Positions 25,401 to 36,200 of a stretch of DNA of 64,000 nucleotides are shown here, piece after piece (position 1 is the stretch's first letter; every line of letters starts with the position of its first letter). The DNA lies in NCBI GenBank assembly GCA_945859605.1, contig OX243816.1, forward strand, positions 27,041,924-27,105,923, given 5' to 3'. The notes under the pieces are model-generated. The model worked only from the letters and a program-made list of their open reading frames with translations, did no database searches and had not been told where the DNA came from. This DNA is from Lumbricus rubellus. Its lineage: Eukaryota > Annelida > Clitellata > Crassiclitellata > Lumbricidae. The translations under genes and the position numbers were made by a program.

Positions 25401-28400
25401 CTAATGCTTTCTACAATGGCATGGTCACTGATAAGAGTGAGGGTAAGTGATGATTCTTGATGAGCACATCAAGCTAAACAACCTTTTCTATGCAATTCTC
25501 CTGTGAGTTGATTCGTGTGATTCCATCACCTTGTATGGGAATAAATTAAGTGCCACATTTTCTTATATTTAGGACGATTTTGTCCTTGTTCAACTTTGTA
25601 GTTGTCCCTCTGCATTTGGACATATCTTAAGAAATAAATTCATGATCAGGAAGTCACAAATAGTAAACTGTTGATGAAGTTAGACTTTCATTCAGTAGTT
25701 ATTAAGCATAATCTTTCAGTTTATTAAATCTTTCAGCAGATGCATGAACCTGAGAGTCAGCAATACAACAAACATCCTTTTCTCTCTTGGTTGAATAAGA
25801 AAAATTGTGACCTGGTTTCACATGCATGCATCCGTGCAAGGTTCTAAGTGTCTCTGTGAAGATTCTTGAATGATTCCTTAGAAGAAGCTCAATGATTCTA
25901 TGCAAGTCTGTGGCACCAGTATACAGCAGAAGTCAGTACATTAGCACTTTAGCGATGAGAGCGTACTTATAGCGACTGGAAAACCAATGCAGCTCATCGT
26001 TAAAGTTTTGGGATTCATTTCACTTTGAGAGACAATGACTAACGGTTCAAATTGTGCTATTACCCATCTTGGATGCCGCCAGTACAATGGTTAAGTGAAT
26101 GATTCAAATCAGATCAACTCCAGGCTGAGAAGCACTATCAAGTGCGCTGTTTGATCTTTCCAGGGAGGAAAACCAGCTCGGTGGCGTGATTTTCATTCAG
26201 CAACTGGCATAGGCGACAAAATGTATATATTTGGTGGAAGAAGTGATCGTGCTGGTCCTTACCACACCAACAGCGAAATCTACTGCCACAAACTGCAGAT
26301 ATTCGATATGCTACATCAGACTTGGCATGAACCTCAGGTCACAGGATCCCTCCCATGTGGAAGACGGAGTCATTCAGCGTGTATGTATCTTACGTAGGTC
26401 TTTCTGGCTCTCATTTTCCCCATCTCAATCAATCACTCATAATTTATATAGTGTATCTATTGTTGTCTTCATTCTGAATGTCAGTGATTTCGATAAAAAC
26501 AACATGTGAAGATTTTTAACAGCAGTTTTCATGTTCGCATAGTGAGTTGTTTTTTTACAGTATTTTTGTGGCATTTTGTTTCTGTCAAAACTGTAGAAGA
26601 TGAACTGGTGAATGAAGAAGTTTATTTTACATATGTGTTATTGTGTTTGTATGATCACTTTTATGGGCTTTTGCCAGACTAGGAATAACAACGCAATACA
26701 GAATTTCTTTGGTGTGAAAAGCTAAATTACAAAACATGTGTCAATCGCATCAAAATCACATGTATGAGAAGCTGATGAGGTGATGTTAATGTTCTTTTCA
26801 GTTACCTACAAGGGAGAGCTGTACATATTGGGAGGATATAACGGCCTTCATGATGTGCATTTCAACGACATGTACAAATTCAATCCGAGTAATTATTCTC
26901 TGTATATCTGCTTTCTTTATTTACCTATTATAACACATGCATTCAGTTGATTTGTAGCTTCTGATCATAGTTATCAGAACTGGTATCAAACATAAAGCAT
27001 ATAAATGTGGGTTATTGTGATTATGTGTGCCAACTCTTTTGCAATGGTAGCAAAGCATAATTGTTCCAAAAAAGTATAACCGCCAACATATTTATGCTGA
27101 TATCATTACTACTGCCAGTGACAATATCTTATAGAATTTTCTGCTTGGCCCTGTCACTTCTGACAAGTTTCTGTTGAAAGTGTGCTATATAATTACCAGG
27201 ATGTTTTGTTTCTCTAGCAAACCAGTCTGTATCTGGCATCAGTTGCCTAATGTTTAAGTCTTGACATATCCATGGAGATATCCTTTCTTCACCTGTTAGG
27301 ACTTTATTTAAAAAATAGACAGCCAGTGACTTCTGCCTCTGATGAGGGGCAGAATTGAATATGACAGGCAGTCATACAGTAGGTAGTTATTCTAATTTGC
27401 AATTTTATGTAGCAGATTATAGGCCTTGCTTTCTTTCCATTTGGCTGCCAGAAGTAACTTTGTGTTGTTCTTAAGAAACTTAAGTAATTGTTTTAATATG
27501 GGAAAAAAATGATTTTTTGGTTTATTATTTTGAACAGTGGAAAATAGTTGGTCCGTAGTAAAGCCTAAAGGTCATGGTCCATGTGCAAGACGAAGACAAT
27601 GCTGCTGCATTGTTGGAGATCGTCTTTATGTCTTTGGCGGGACAAAGTAAGTGGACACTTGTATATACATGTATGTTTCTGAGTGCTACTATTCTGGCAG
27701 ATTCCTAAATGTATGCTTGTTGCAGTCCTCTGTCTCGCTTTCTTCAAGAACGCAAACAAGTTTAGTATTTATTTTCATTAATTAATTACTTCTGTAATGC
27801 CAGTGTCTAGAGCACAAGGCATCAAGGAATGGTGCACCAAAACCAAGATTTATTCAGGTCAATGTGCAAACAATCAATCCAATAAAACGATGAACAAAAC
27901 TGCTTACAAGCAACTGAACAGAATTGAATAGACACAGGAACAGAGTTCCAATATCTAGGTCCAGCAACGAAAAAGGCTTGCTCACTATGAACAGCGCTTC
28001 TATTCTTAAATATGATCAGAGACAGACAATTAGATGACATGGTTGAATACAAATAGGCATGGGAAGTCAGAACTGTCTTTTACATGTTGTGGTTGACCGA
28101 AGTTCAAGGTTCTACTAAGTGGGAGCCACAATTTATAAGCATATCCTCTTTCTGGGAAGCCTATGAAAAGATTTAAGCGCACAGTATGTGTTCACATTTT
28201 GATGTATTAGTTAATAGTTCCATGCTGTAGGTAAAAATTTCTTAATTCTTTTGAGTTGAGCATGGGTGACTTTGTGACATCAGCAAGAAGTGAGTCACAG
28301 TCGACTTATTATAATACAAATTGCGCAGAAGATAAGATACTGTTTCTGTATATTACAGACCATGTCACGATGACAGTGATGATGCGGAATTGAACCTGAT

Positions 28401-28979
28401 TGACCTTGCTGATCTTCATGTACTTGACTTTGGTAAGTTTTTTTCAACTGAGCATCAAACTGATGTGATTCTAAGTCCAGTTCTTTTGTCGGATTATATA
28501 TGTGACCCATCTGACGAAAACCAAGCTTAAGTTTTTTGCAATTTGAATGTCATATATACTGTTTTAAATGGTAAAGTATCTCAGGATTTAAAATGGTAAA
28601 ACTATTTTTCTGTTATGTTACTGTGCAAAGCTCTGAGTAGAGCCAGGTTCAGTTGTTCATATTATTGTTCCGAAAAAATGCTTTTATGGTTTTGGTTTGA
28701 AAATTTTGAAATGCAACAGATTTTGGTACATATCAAGTGTTCTGATTAGTTTAGATGTGAAAAGATGTTGTATACAGGCTGCATGATAGACAGAGATTTC
28801 TGCCTCATAAAGACAACGAAGAGCTAAAGAAAAAAATTGCCTCTGAGCTGGATTTTGTCATCGTTGTTTGCGATTGTTTGTTATGTTTAGTTCCTAGTCT
28901 CAAGACGCTATGTATGATGGCTGTACTCGACCTGCACGATTTGCTCGACATCAGCAGTTTGCCCCACGACGTTCGGTAG
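22427..28979 (+). CDS. KLHDC3: Kelch domain-containing protein 3 (CUL2 ubiquitin ligase substrate receptor)
   Basis: Nine coding exons: 22427-22580, 24159-24332, 24848-24963, 25371-25442, 26164-26380, 26802-26888, 27538-27646, 28359-28432 and 28891-28979 (TAG at the end). All are GT-AG with consistent phases, giving about 363 residues (human about 382). It begins MQRWTVHLEGGPRRVNHAAV, as in KLHDC3. Kelch blades follow with GG doublets: IFSFGGY, YIFGGRND, GARDGHSACV, MFIFGGYE, ARWRDFHSAT, YIFGGRSD, LYILGGYN and LYVFGGT. The last exon encodes PSLKTLCMMAV, fitting an Elongin-binding BC box, and LPHDV, fitting a CUL2 box. Known family role: recognises C-terminal Arg/Gly degrons and hands substrates to CRL2. 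The protein stops right after the CUL2 box, lacking the short human tail. Introns hold a MITE and an antisense LINE. Confidence 0.95.
22651..23577. mobile_element. TA-flanked MITE with TATGTGACCCG ends, 927 bp
   Basis: Left end TATGTGACCCGTCACC and right end GGCGGGTCACATA are inverted, and ATGAGTC/GACTCAT words mirror inside them. No transposase frame. It sits in the first intron after the KLHDC3 start codon. A lone left-end-like word, TATGTGACCCATC, occurs at 28498 in intron 8 of the same gene. Confidence 0.7.
27822..28060 (-). mobile_element. Antisense LINE 3' remnant
   Basis: Minus-strand translation gives HSEQAFFVAGPRYWNSVPVS, the 'R.F...GP..WN.LP..I' motif near the C-terminus of CR1-like LINE ORF2. 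It lies in KLHDC3 intron 7 in reverse orientation. No long frame remains. Confidence 0.7.
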
Positions 28980-29359
28980 ACATCTGACTTATTTCAAATC
29001 TAGCAACTTCTTTAGTCTCACTTTGCTAACACACTAGCCATCAGTGAAACATCCATGACACTTCATTTAAAAATCCTAGTTTAAAATCCAAGTCGAGTTT
29101 CGTGCGGTGAGAATTTTATTGCAATCAGATGCCAGTTGGTGGCATTACATTTGTGTGGTAAGTAGCTGTAAGGTAACTAATGTAAGGAAATGTTTCATAT
29201 TTCCTCAAAAACTAAAGTTCTTTTAGGCTATTTGCTACTTTTTCAGGCTCTTTTTTTACATGTTTTATAGTTCACATTCCTAGGTTTAAATGGCTGCCAT
29301 TTCTTCAATATAAATCTATCACTGTTTTTGTATTGCATTGTATTTAGACATTTATAAAG

Positions 29360-29930
29360 CGTCTATGGTAGGGTGAACAGTTCAGAGGCGCTCTCAGTGC
29401 GGAAGGCCCCACACGAAGAAGCAGGTTTTGAGAAGATAGAAGGAAGAGAGAGACTGCCAGACAGAAGTGTAGAGCAAACAGAAGGAGAAAGCACATTGCA
29501 AAGAGAAGGACCAATTGAGACAAATTATCGAGACTGAGCCATAGCCAGTGGCGGATCCAGAACTGTTTTTAGGGGGGGCCAAAATCTTGGGAAAAACCAA
29601 GAAAATTTATAAGAAAAAGGTTTTTTTTAGTCATCTGCCAAAATTTTTGGGAAAATCATACCATTTCATCCGCCAAAAAAGTTGATGACTTTTTTTTTTT
29701 TTAGTCTTCAACTTTAAAACCGAGCGGGGGGGGCCACGTCCCATACAATTTTCCGAATAGGGGGAGGGGCCAATATCCATTGTGCCCATATTCGTATTGC
29801 TAATTTTGGACCAAATGGGGGGGCCATGTCCCATGGCAGTTTTCAATGGGGGGGCCATGGCCGGATTGGCCCCCCCCTGGATCCGCCCCTGGCCATAGCA
29901 GTTCTAGAGCATATAACCAATAACTGTTAC
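29360..29930. repeat. Dispersed repeat B, copy 1, interrupted by a hAT element
   Basis: The run with AGCAGGTTTTGAGAAGATAG, AGAGACTGCCAGAC, GAGCAAACAGAAG and CCATAGCAGTT is recognisably repeated at 35160-35365 (CAGGTTTTGAGTATAG, AGACTGTCAGAC, GAGCGAACAGAAG, CCATAGCAGTT). Copy 1 is split by the hAT at 29546-29891, whereas copy 2 is uninterrupted and shows the pre-insertion site. Confidence 0.75.
29546..29891. mobile_element. hAT-type MITE (CAGTGGCGGATCC ends), 346 bp
   Basis: CAGTGGCGGATCCAG at the left and CTGGATCCGCCCCTG at the right are terminal inverted repeats. A perfect 8-bp duplication, gccatagc, flanks it (29538-29545; 29892-29899). The interior contains repeated GGGGGGCCA.GTCCCAT words. 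No coding sequence. Confidence 0.93.
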
Positions 29931-32579
29931 CCTATGTAGTTAGATTCTCAGCAATGGAGATTTTGTTTGTAGATGGGAACTGTGTGCAATGACAACGAAC
30001 AGCAGCATTAGTCGAGCAGTGAACACTTCTGGATGACTGACACTGTCCGTCCAGATTTCTGTGCTTTCACCCATATTAGATTTGATGGGCAGGATGTAGT
30101 CCTGCTGCTGACCAGTCATTGAATGTTTGAGAATTTAGATGTACAAATCAAAGCCAGCAGTTATACTTATTGGGTTCAGTTGAATTCTATTTTAGTATGG
30201 TTGTCATGTACGTCTTCCACCCTGTTACAACGGTGCTTCTTGTGTTTCATGTTCATTGGCTGGTTGTGAATGTTTGAACATTTTACTATTGAGCACAGGA
30301 TTCTTCTATTCTTGTGCTTCATGTTAACTGTACAGTTTACTGTAACTTGAAAGATAAGGTTGCCCAGTTATTGAATTGTATGGGTTCAGGTGAAAAACAA
30401 GCTCCAAGGTCACACCTTTTGAGATTAGTTTTCACAGATCTTTTTTTTAAACTTAGTTTTGAGATATATTTTTAAAAAATACTACAGTATAGGTCTCACT
30501 TTTCTATAAAACTAAGATTGTGTATGATGTAAGCTTACATGCACATACTTTCTAGTATATACGAAGACCGATAATAATCGTTAAATATAAGAAAGATACT
30601 TTTGATAAAAGGCATTCTAACTTAGCCAGATCAGGACAATCACTATGTTAGGAATCGGATGCGTGTAGAATTGAATGCTTTTTAAATGGATTGTTTGCTT
30701 GCAAAGTGTCCATGTGGCACATAAATTTTTTGACACTTTTGCTGTATAATAATTGATGGTACATGTTACAGGATAACACATTCACATTCAAGAGGAAGGA
30801 AACTCAGTGTAGCTAATGGTTGCTGTCAATCACATATTTTAAGCTTGTGATTTATTTTCGTTTCATGACTCAAGGCCTATCTTTAACTCTGTACAGTGCC
30901 CCCTTTCCCTTTGGCCTCGGCTGTGATGCAGCGCTATACAAATTGTCTTACAAGTTATTAAAATGATTGAAATTGAATTCCAAGAGGAATCTGTGACATG
31001 GGTTTTCTATGTAAAGTGTTGAATTTCTTTTCAATAACCATTTATTAAAAAAATAGTGGGCTTGCATGCACAGCCAAATGAGAGGTTCCCACTATTATAT
31101 AGTTCCTGATGCACGTACAGTTGATTGAGAAACAATCATTGGTGATGTGATCCATCAATGGCTAATTAATTATCGTCTCCGTAGCAAAAAGGCACAAAAA
31201 TGGAACATCTGTTGCTAGTAAAGGAATGAATCATGTTCTGTGAAAATCGCTGCCCAGGACATTCTACGGCTGCAGGTGTCCACACAAAAATAATGGCCTA
31301 CTTTGCACCCCTTGTCCACATTTTTCCCTTCCTCACACCTTTAGTGATCAAAGTAAAAGAACATTGTGAATAAGCTAAATTAATAAACCACTAGTTCTGT
31401 TATTTAGAGGTAGCATTCTAAAATAGCTATGTACAGAACTTAGGAGTGGTCGTGTTTGTCTGCATTGTGAAGACCCTTGCAGATGTTATATAAATACTCC
31501 CCTGCAGAGCTCCAACTCTGCAGGCTGTAGCTTCTCAACACTTTAATAAAAATCCAGAAAAGTTGTAACAAGAGGCCAATTTGCTGTTGTTTCTTGCCAA
31601 GTCTGTCATGGTTATTCGATTAACAGACAGAGACTTTCTAACAATCTAACCATTAACAATGACCCTGTCACACTCTTCGCCTAATTGAGACTATCCTAGC
31701 CATTAACAATTACCCTAATCACATCCTCACAACTTTGCTGCTCTCCTCTTGAACATTGGATACAGCCTTTGAGTTACACCACATGACTTTTAATCACCTA
31801 TTAAAGATTATCACAACTTCATTCATATTACAAATGTTACCTACTCCCTCCACTGTTGATTTCACAATGAGAGATTCCACATGCAGATATATTAACTAGG
31901 AGAGGCTTCATTACACATATATGACACTTTTTCTACTATTTACTTTATGTAACTCTGAAAATGACTGCCTTTTCACATACTTTATTAGGCCTATTGATTT
32001 AGTTGTGTAAATAACTAAATATATATTCATTGTTTTTTCATAATTGATCAATGTTCCCGCAGTGCATTTGCAGGCAGCTCATTAAAATATATACTTACTT
32101 GCTTTGCATATTCTTGTCAGAATACCATAATTTATGTATTTTAATATCTTCGCTTTGTGTCATCTTGGTAATGCGCCAAACAAAATAGTGTAAGTTGCAT
32201 CTGTGTCAGCTCAATTAGTTCATATGAATGAATTTATTGATTCATGGGATAGAACAGCAACTAGACAGCTCTATTATTACATTAAGTGAAATATCCTTGC
32301 CATAACAGGCACTTCTGAGGTTTTTGAACACATGCACTCCAACTCTCTCTTAGTTATCCCACTGCTGCTGCCAAGCACTATATTTCTCCTTCCCCTATCA
32401 CCATTTTCTCTCATCGCTCTTTCCTCTCCACGTATCTTTCTTACATCGTGTCGCTGTCTTTCGGACTCAGGCCAAAATGGGTGTCAAACTTCGATACCAA
32501 GTCTATTATTGGACTTCAAATAAACCACTCAACAACTATCAGACAAGACTATTACCTGGAGGATTAAGGTTGTGGTAGA

Positions 32580-33040
32580 CGTGCAACATATGTCACTAGC
32601 TGAATTACCGGCGTTGCCCGTGAAATTTAGGTTTATCATCCCCCACCACGCCTGACCCCACTCCGCCCATCTCACCTCACCTTTCATCGGCCCCATACTG
32701 GAGTGCCCAGTGTTGCCCACGAAATTTAGGTTTTTCGCCTCAATCCAGCTCCCACCCAAGGTCTTCCGCCCCAGCCCATCTCCCACCCGCCCCGTTGGAA
32801 CCCCTTTGGGTGGACGGAGTTTGCCAGTGAATTTTCGTTACTTTTCCCAAACCCGTTCCAACCTAAATAATGCCAAGAGGTATTTTGTAAAGTTTGGCAA
32901 CAATTGGTCGTGTGGATCAGGCAATTTTTTACAAAACCTAGTTAGTTACATACATACTTTTCCTTTTTTTACAAGTGTAGATGTCACTTCTATTATTAAA
33001 GTACTAGCTGGCATACCCAGTGTTGTCCATATCTCACTCC
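32580..33040. repeat. Degenerate ~110-bp repeat with 'CCCAGTGTTGCCC' motif
   Basis: The phrase TACCGGCGTTGCCCGTGAAA followed by TTTAGGTTT at 32605 recurs as TGCCCAGTGTTGCCCACGAA plus ATTTAGGTTT at 32703. A third, shorter form (ACCCAGTGTTGTCC) is at 33015. It is likely the tail of a retroelement or a satellite-like array. Identity of the family is unknown to me. Confidence 0.5.
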
Positions 33041-33088
33041 CTTAAATTAGCTTGCAACAAGTTTCAAATACAAAAATTGATTTTATCA

Positions 33089-33094
33089 TTTATT
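33089..33094 (-). promoter_or_regulatory. Candidate RPL41 polyadenylation signal
   Basis: AATAAA on the minus strand, 135 nt downstream of the RPL41 stop codon. Confidence 0.5.
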
Positions 33095-33228
33095 TGTAGA
33101 AAGTTCATTTAGCAGATACTGTTCCACACAAAGTTCCAGTTCTTCCAAGATGACTCCTTTCTCATCCCAATGTCTGATGATGATTTGACCATAACAAAGC
33201 CCACTTTACTACAGCTTCATCCGCAGGA

Positions 33229-36200
33229 TTACTTGGACCTAAAAAATCAAAAAATTATTTAAGAAGCTTTCCTTCTAGTCACTGTACAATTCAACAGCAG
33301 ATATATTGTAAAATTCATGAGCTCAAAGTCCATCATTATTTTAAAACTGTTTCTGTTTCCTGCATTTCATTAATGCTAGAATATTTCTGTTACTTGATTT
33401 GCTTGTAACACAACCTGAACAGAGTAGTCTACTCCTGAGAAAAAAAAACATTCTAAGCTAATGAAACACGTGCACTTCAAAAACTGCATTACTACATAAA
33501 TTGTAGGATTTGTAAAGGTAAAAGATTACTCTCTAAACTTCAATCATTCCCAGGGACGTAACTAGGATTTTTCGTTGGGGGGGGGCTTAAGCCTTAAGTA
33601 TGACCAGAGCTTAAAGTGTAAAAAAAGAAGTGCCAGGACGCTGTATTGTAATTGGTCGTGAGTGGCAGCGCCGAAGGCGCGAAGTTGCGAGTGCCGAAGG
33701 CACGAAGCCCGTCCTGACTAGGGGGTCTGGGGAGCGTCGCAAGCTCCCTCAGCGGGGTCTGGGGCGGAGCCCCAGCGACCAGCGCATTTTTGGCTGTGTC
33801 GACCTCAAATGGAGCCTTTTTAGGCTCTTGTTCGCCAGCTATTTGTGAACGGTAAAGTCGCGAAAACTTTAAGAATAAGTCGTTTTTTGGTGTCGCAAGG
33901 CTCAAGCTAAAAGGATAACACTAAAAAGTAAACTGCTACTGTAAAAGAGAAAGGTTTTGTGTTTACCGTAAGCTCCCCAGCGGGGTCTGGGGCGGAGCCC
34001 CAGCGACCAGCGCATTTTTGGCTGTGTCGACCTCAAATGGAGCCATTTTTAGGCAGTAACTGCATGTACGCCGTCTATGCGGTAGTCTATTTAAATTAGC
34101 CGTTAGCATACAACGGCTTGATTTCATTTGGGGGGGCTTCAGCTTCGTTTGGGGGGCTTAAGCCCCCCCAAGCCCAACGCTAGTTACGTCACTGATCATT
34201 CCATATACCAAAGGCATGTGATACATCAGCAAAGTGTTTATTACAATAAAACTGAAGACATGACTTAATTTTGTCAACATCTTCAACTTTTCCATCAACA
34301 TCTTCAACTTTTTCATCAGCATTTTTATTATATGCAAAATGACAACTAAATTTTATGCTAAAATCATTCACATTATTGTAAATTGTAATCACCTGGCCCT
34401 CATCTTTCGTCGTTTCCTCTTCAGCCTTCGCATACGCTTCTTCCGCCACTACAAGCAACAACCAGATTTATATTCTCTAGTTATCCAGGCAAATTTTACA
34501 ATGCATATTTAAAAAGTTTAAAAGGGATTATTGCATGGAATATTCTATGCACCCCATACAACAGTCAATCAAAACACAAGTAATCTTGAGACATAGACTG
34601 GTCACAAGAACCCCATCCAAAACATGACACCATGATCAGAAAATCTTCCTTCCTTTCCTGGGGTGCCAATATGCAGAAGTAAACAATACAGTCACTGACG
34701 ATTGGGACAGAATAGTGCTCTGACCTACATTAGCTTAATTATTTCTGTGAAAGTAAGCAAAGTAAGCATATAGTTCTAAAGTTCAAATAATGCAAACAGT
34801 ACTGAAGAAAACCATGCATGAGTTTGCAGTCATGATATAGATTAGGGTCAGGATAGGCATCACAAGTGTCATTTAGGGTAAGGTTAGGCATTGTGAGGGT
34901 CGTCATTAGAGAAGCTGGCATTGTACGCACAGCTTACGCGATACTGCATATCCTTTGGTCCTCTAGACAATTTACATTTCTAAATATTGCATTATTTCAT
35001 TATGTTGTGTCTGCTAATATTAATATTTCTACTAAAATAATTAATTTTTGGCCATGACTCTCCCAGTTACTTTTATGGATTATATTAGACTGTTGAAGAA
35101 TGCAGATCAGAGTGCTCTATTCTGTCCGAGGCAGTCCCATTGTTTGTATTGTATTGAAGCATCAATTAGTAAAGTGCCTCCGAGTAAAGTGAACCATTCA
35201 GAAGCACTAACAGAGTGCAAGACCCTGTAAGAGTCAGGTTTTGAGTATAGAAAGGCAAGAAAAGAGACTGTCAGACGGAATCATAGAGCGAACAGAAGAA
35301 GCGTATTCCAAAATAAAGGGCCCATTGAGGCAAATGATCAAGACATCCATAGCAGTTATATTTTAGCCTCATTTATCCTCTTCCCACCGTCTACTTCTTT
35401 CCTCCATTAGATGACCCCTTGGTTTCCCTTAACATAACATCAACTCAATATTTTGGGGGTAAGAATCTTACTTAGGAGGGAACAGGCTTTTAAATTTTAT
35501 GCAAGCACAAAGAGTGAGAAAATGAAGTTCTTCAAATTTAGAAGTGCAGGAGTACCCAGGAAAGCGAGCAATCAATTCAGAAGTTGTGTTTACTTGAATT
35601 ACTTCCTGCACATTAGTGACCGAGCTGATGTACTTGTTTACCCCATTATTAAGTTATTTATAACTTTACCCGGCCATAATTCTTGGAATCACTTAAATGC
35701 TGGAAGTCTTATATTCGCTCACAATTCATGGAGATTGGAGAAGTGTCAAATAATAATAATATGTAGAGATTTAAGTGCCATGGTTTCGTAAGCTATCAAT
35801 TAAAAACCGTAACAACGATTCAGAAGCACTAAAAATCAAGATCCTTCACATCTGGGTCATTCCATGTCAAATCAACCAAAATTCAGAAACATCCCCACCT
35901 CATAATTTGATGAAATTTTGCCAGTTTGTAAACCAACATATCTTAGGAAGCTATGCAAAATATTAGCTCAAAATGTTGCACGGTCTTCGAGATATGACCA
36001 TTTTTATAGTGGGGGGGGGGGGTAGCAATAGCTCGCGAACGACTTAATTCTGAGGCGTTTTTGATCACTAATATCTCAGGAAGTATCATAGATACTTGTA
36101 TAAAATTTTCACAACATTAGTAGTCTTATGCTCAAGTAGATTCTGACCATTGTAAAATTTTACAGTTTGAACCATTACTTGTAAGCCCAGCTCAGCCTGA

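Larger units (their letters stand above)
28980..33228. other. Convergent interval between KLHDC3 and RPL41
   Basis: KLHDC3 3'UTR followed by AT-rich intergenic DNA. It contains a dispersed repeat with a nested hAT (29360-29930) and a degenerate tandem (32580-33040). No conserved coding sequence was found between 30000 and 32500. Confidence 0.5.

Noticed and set aside
33594..33905. Open frames of 72-103 codons on both strands
   Set aside because: They fall in the GC-rich modules of the hAT element and recur wherever the module does, on both strands.
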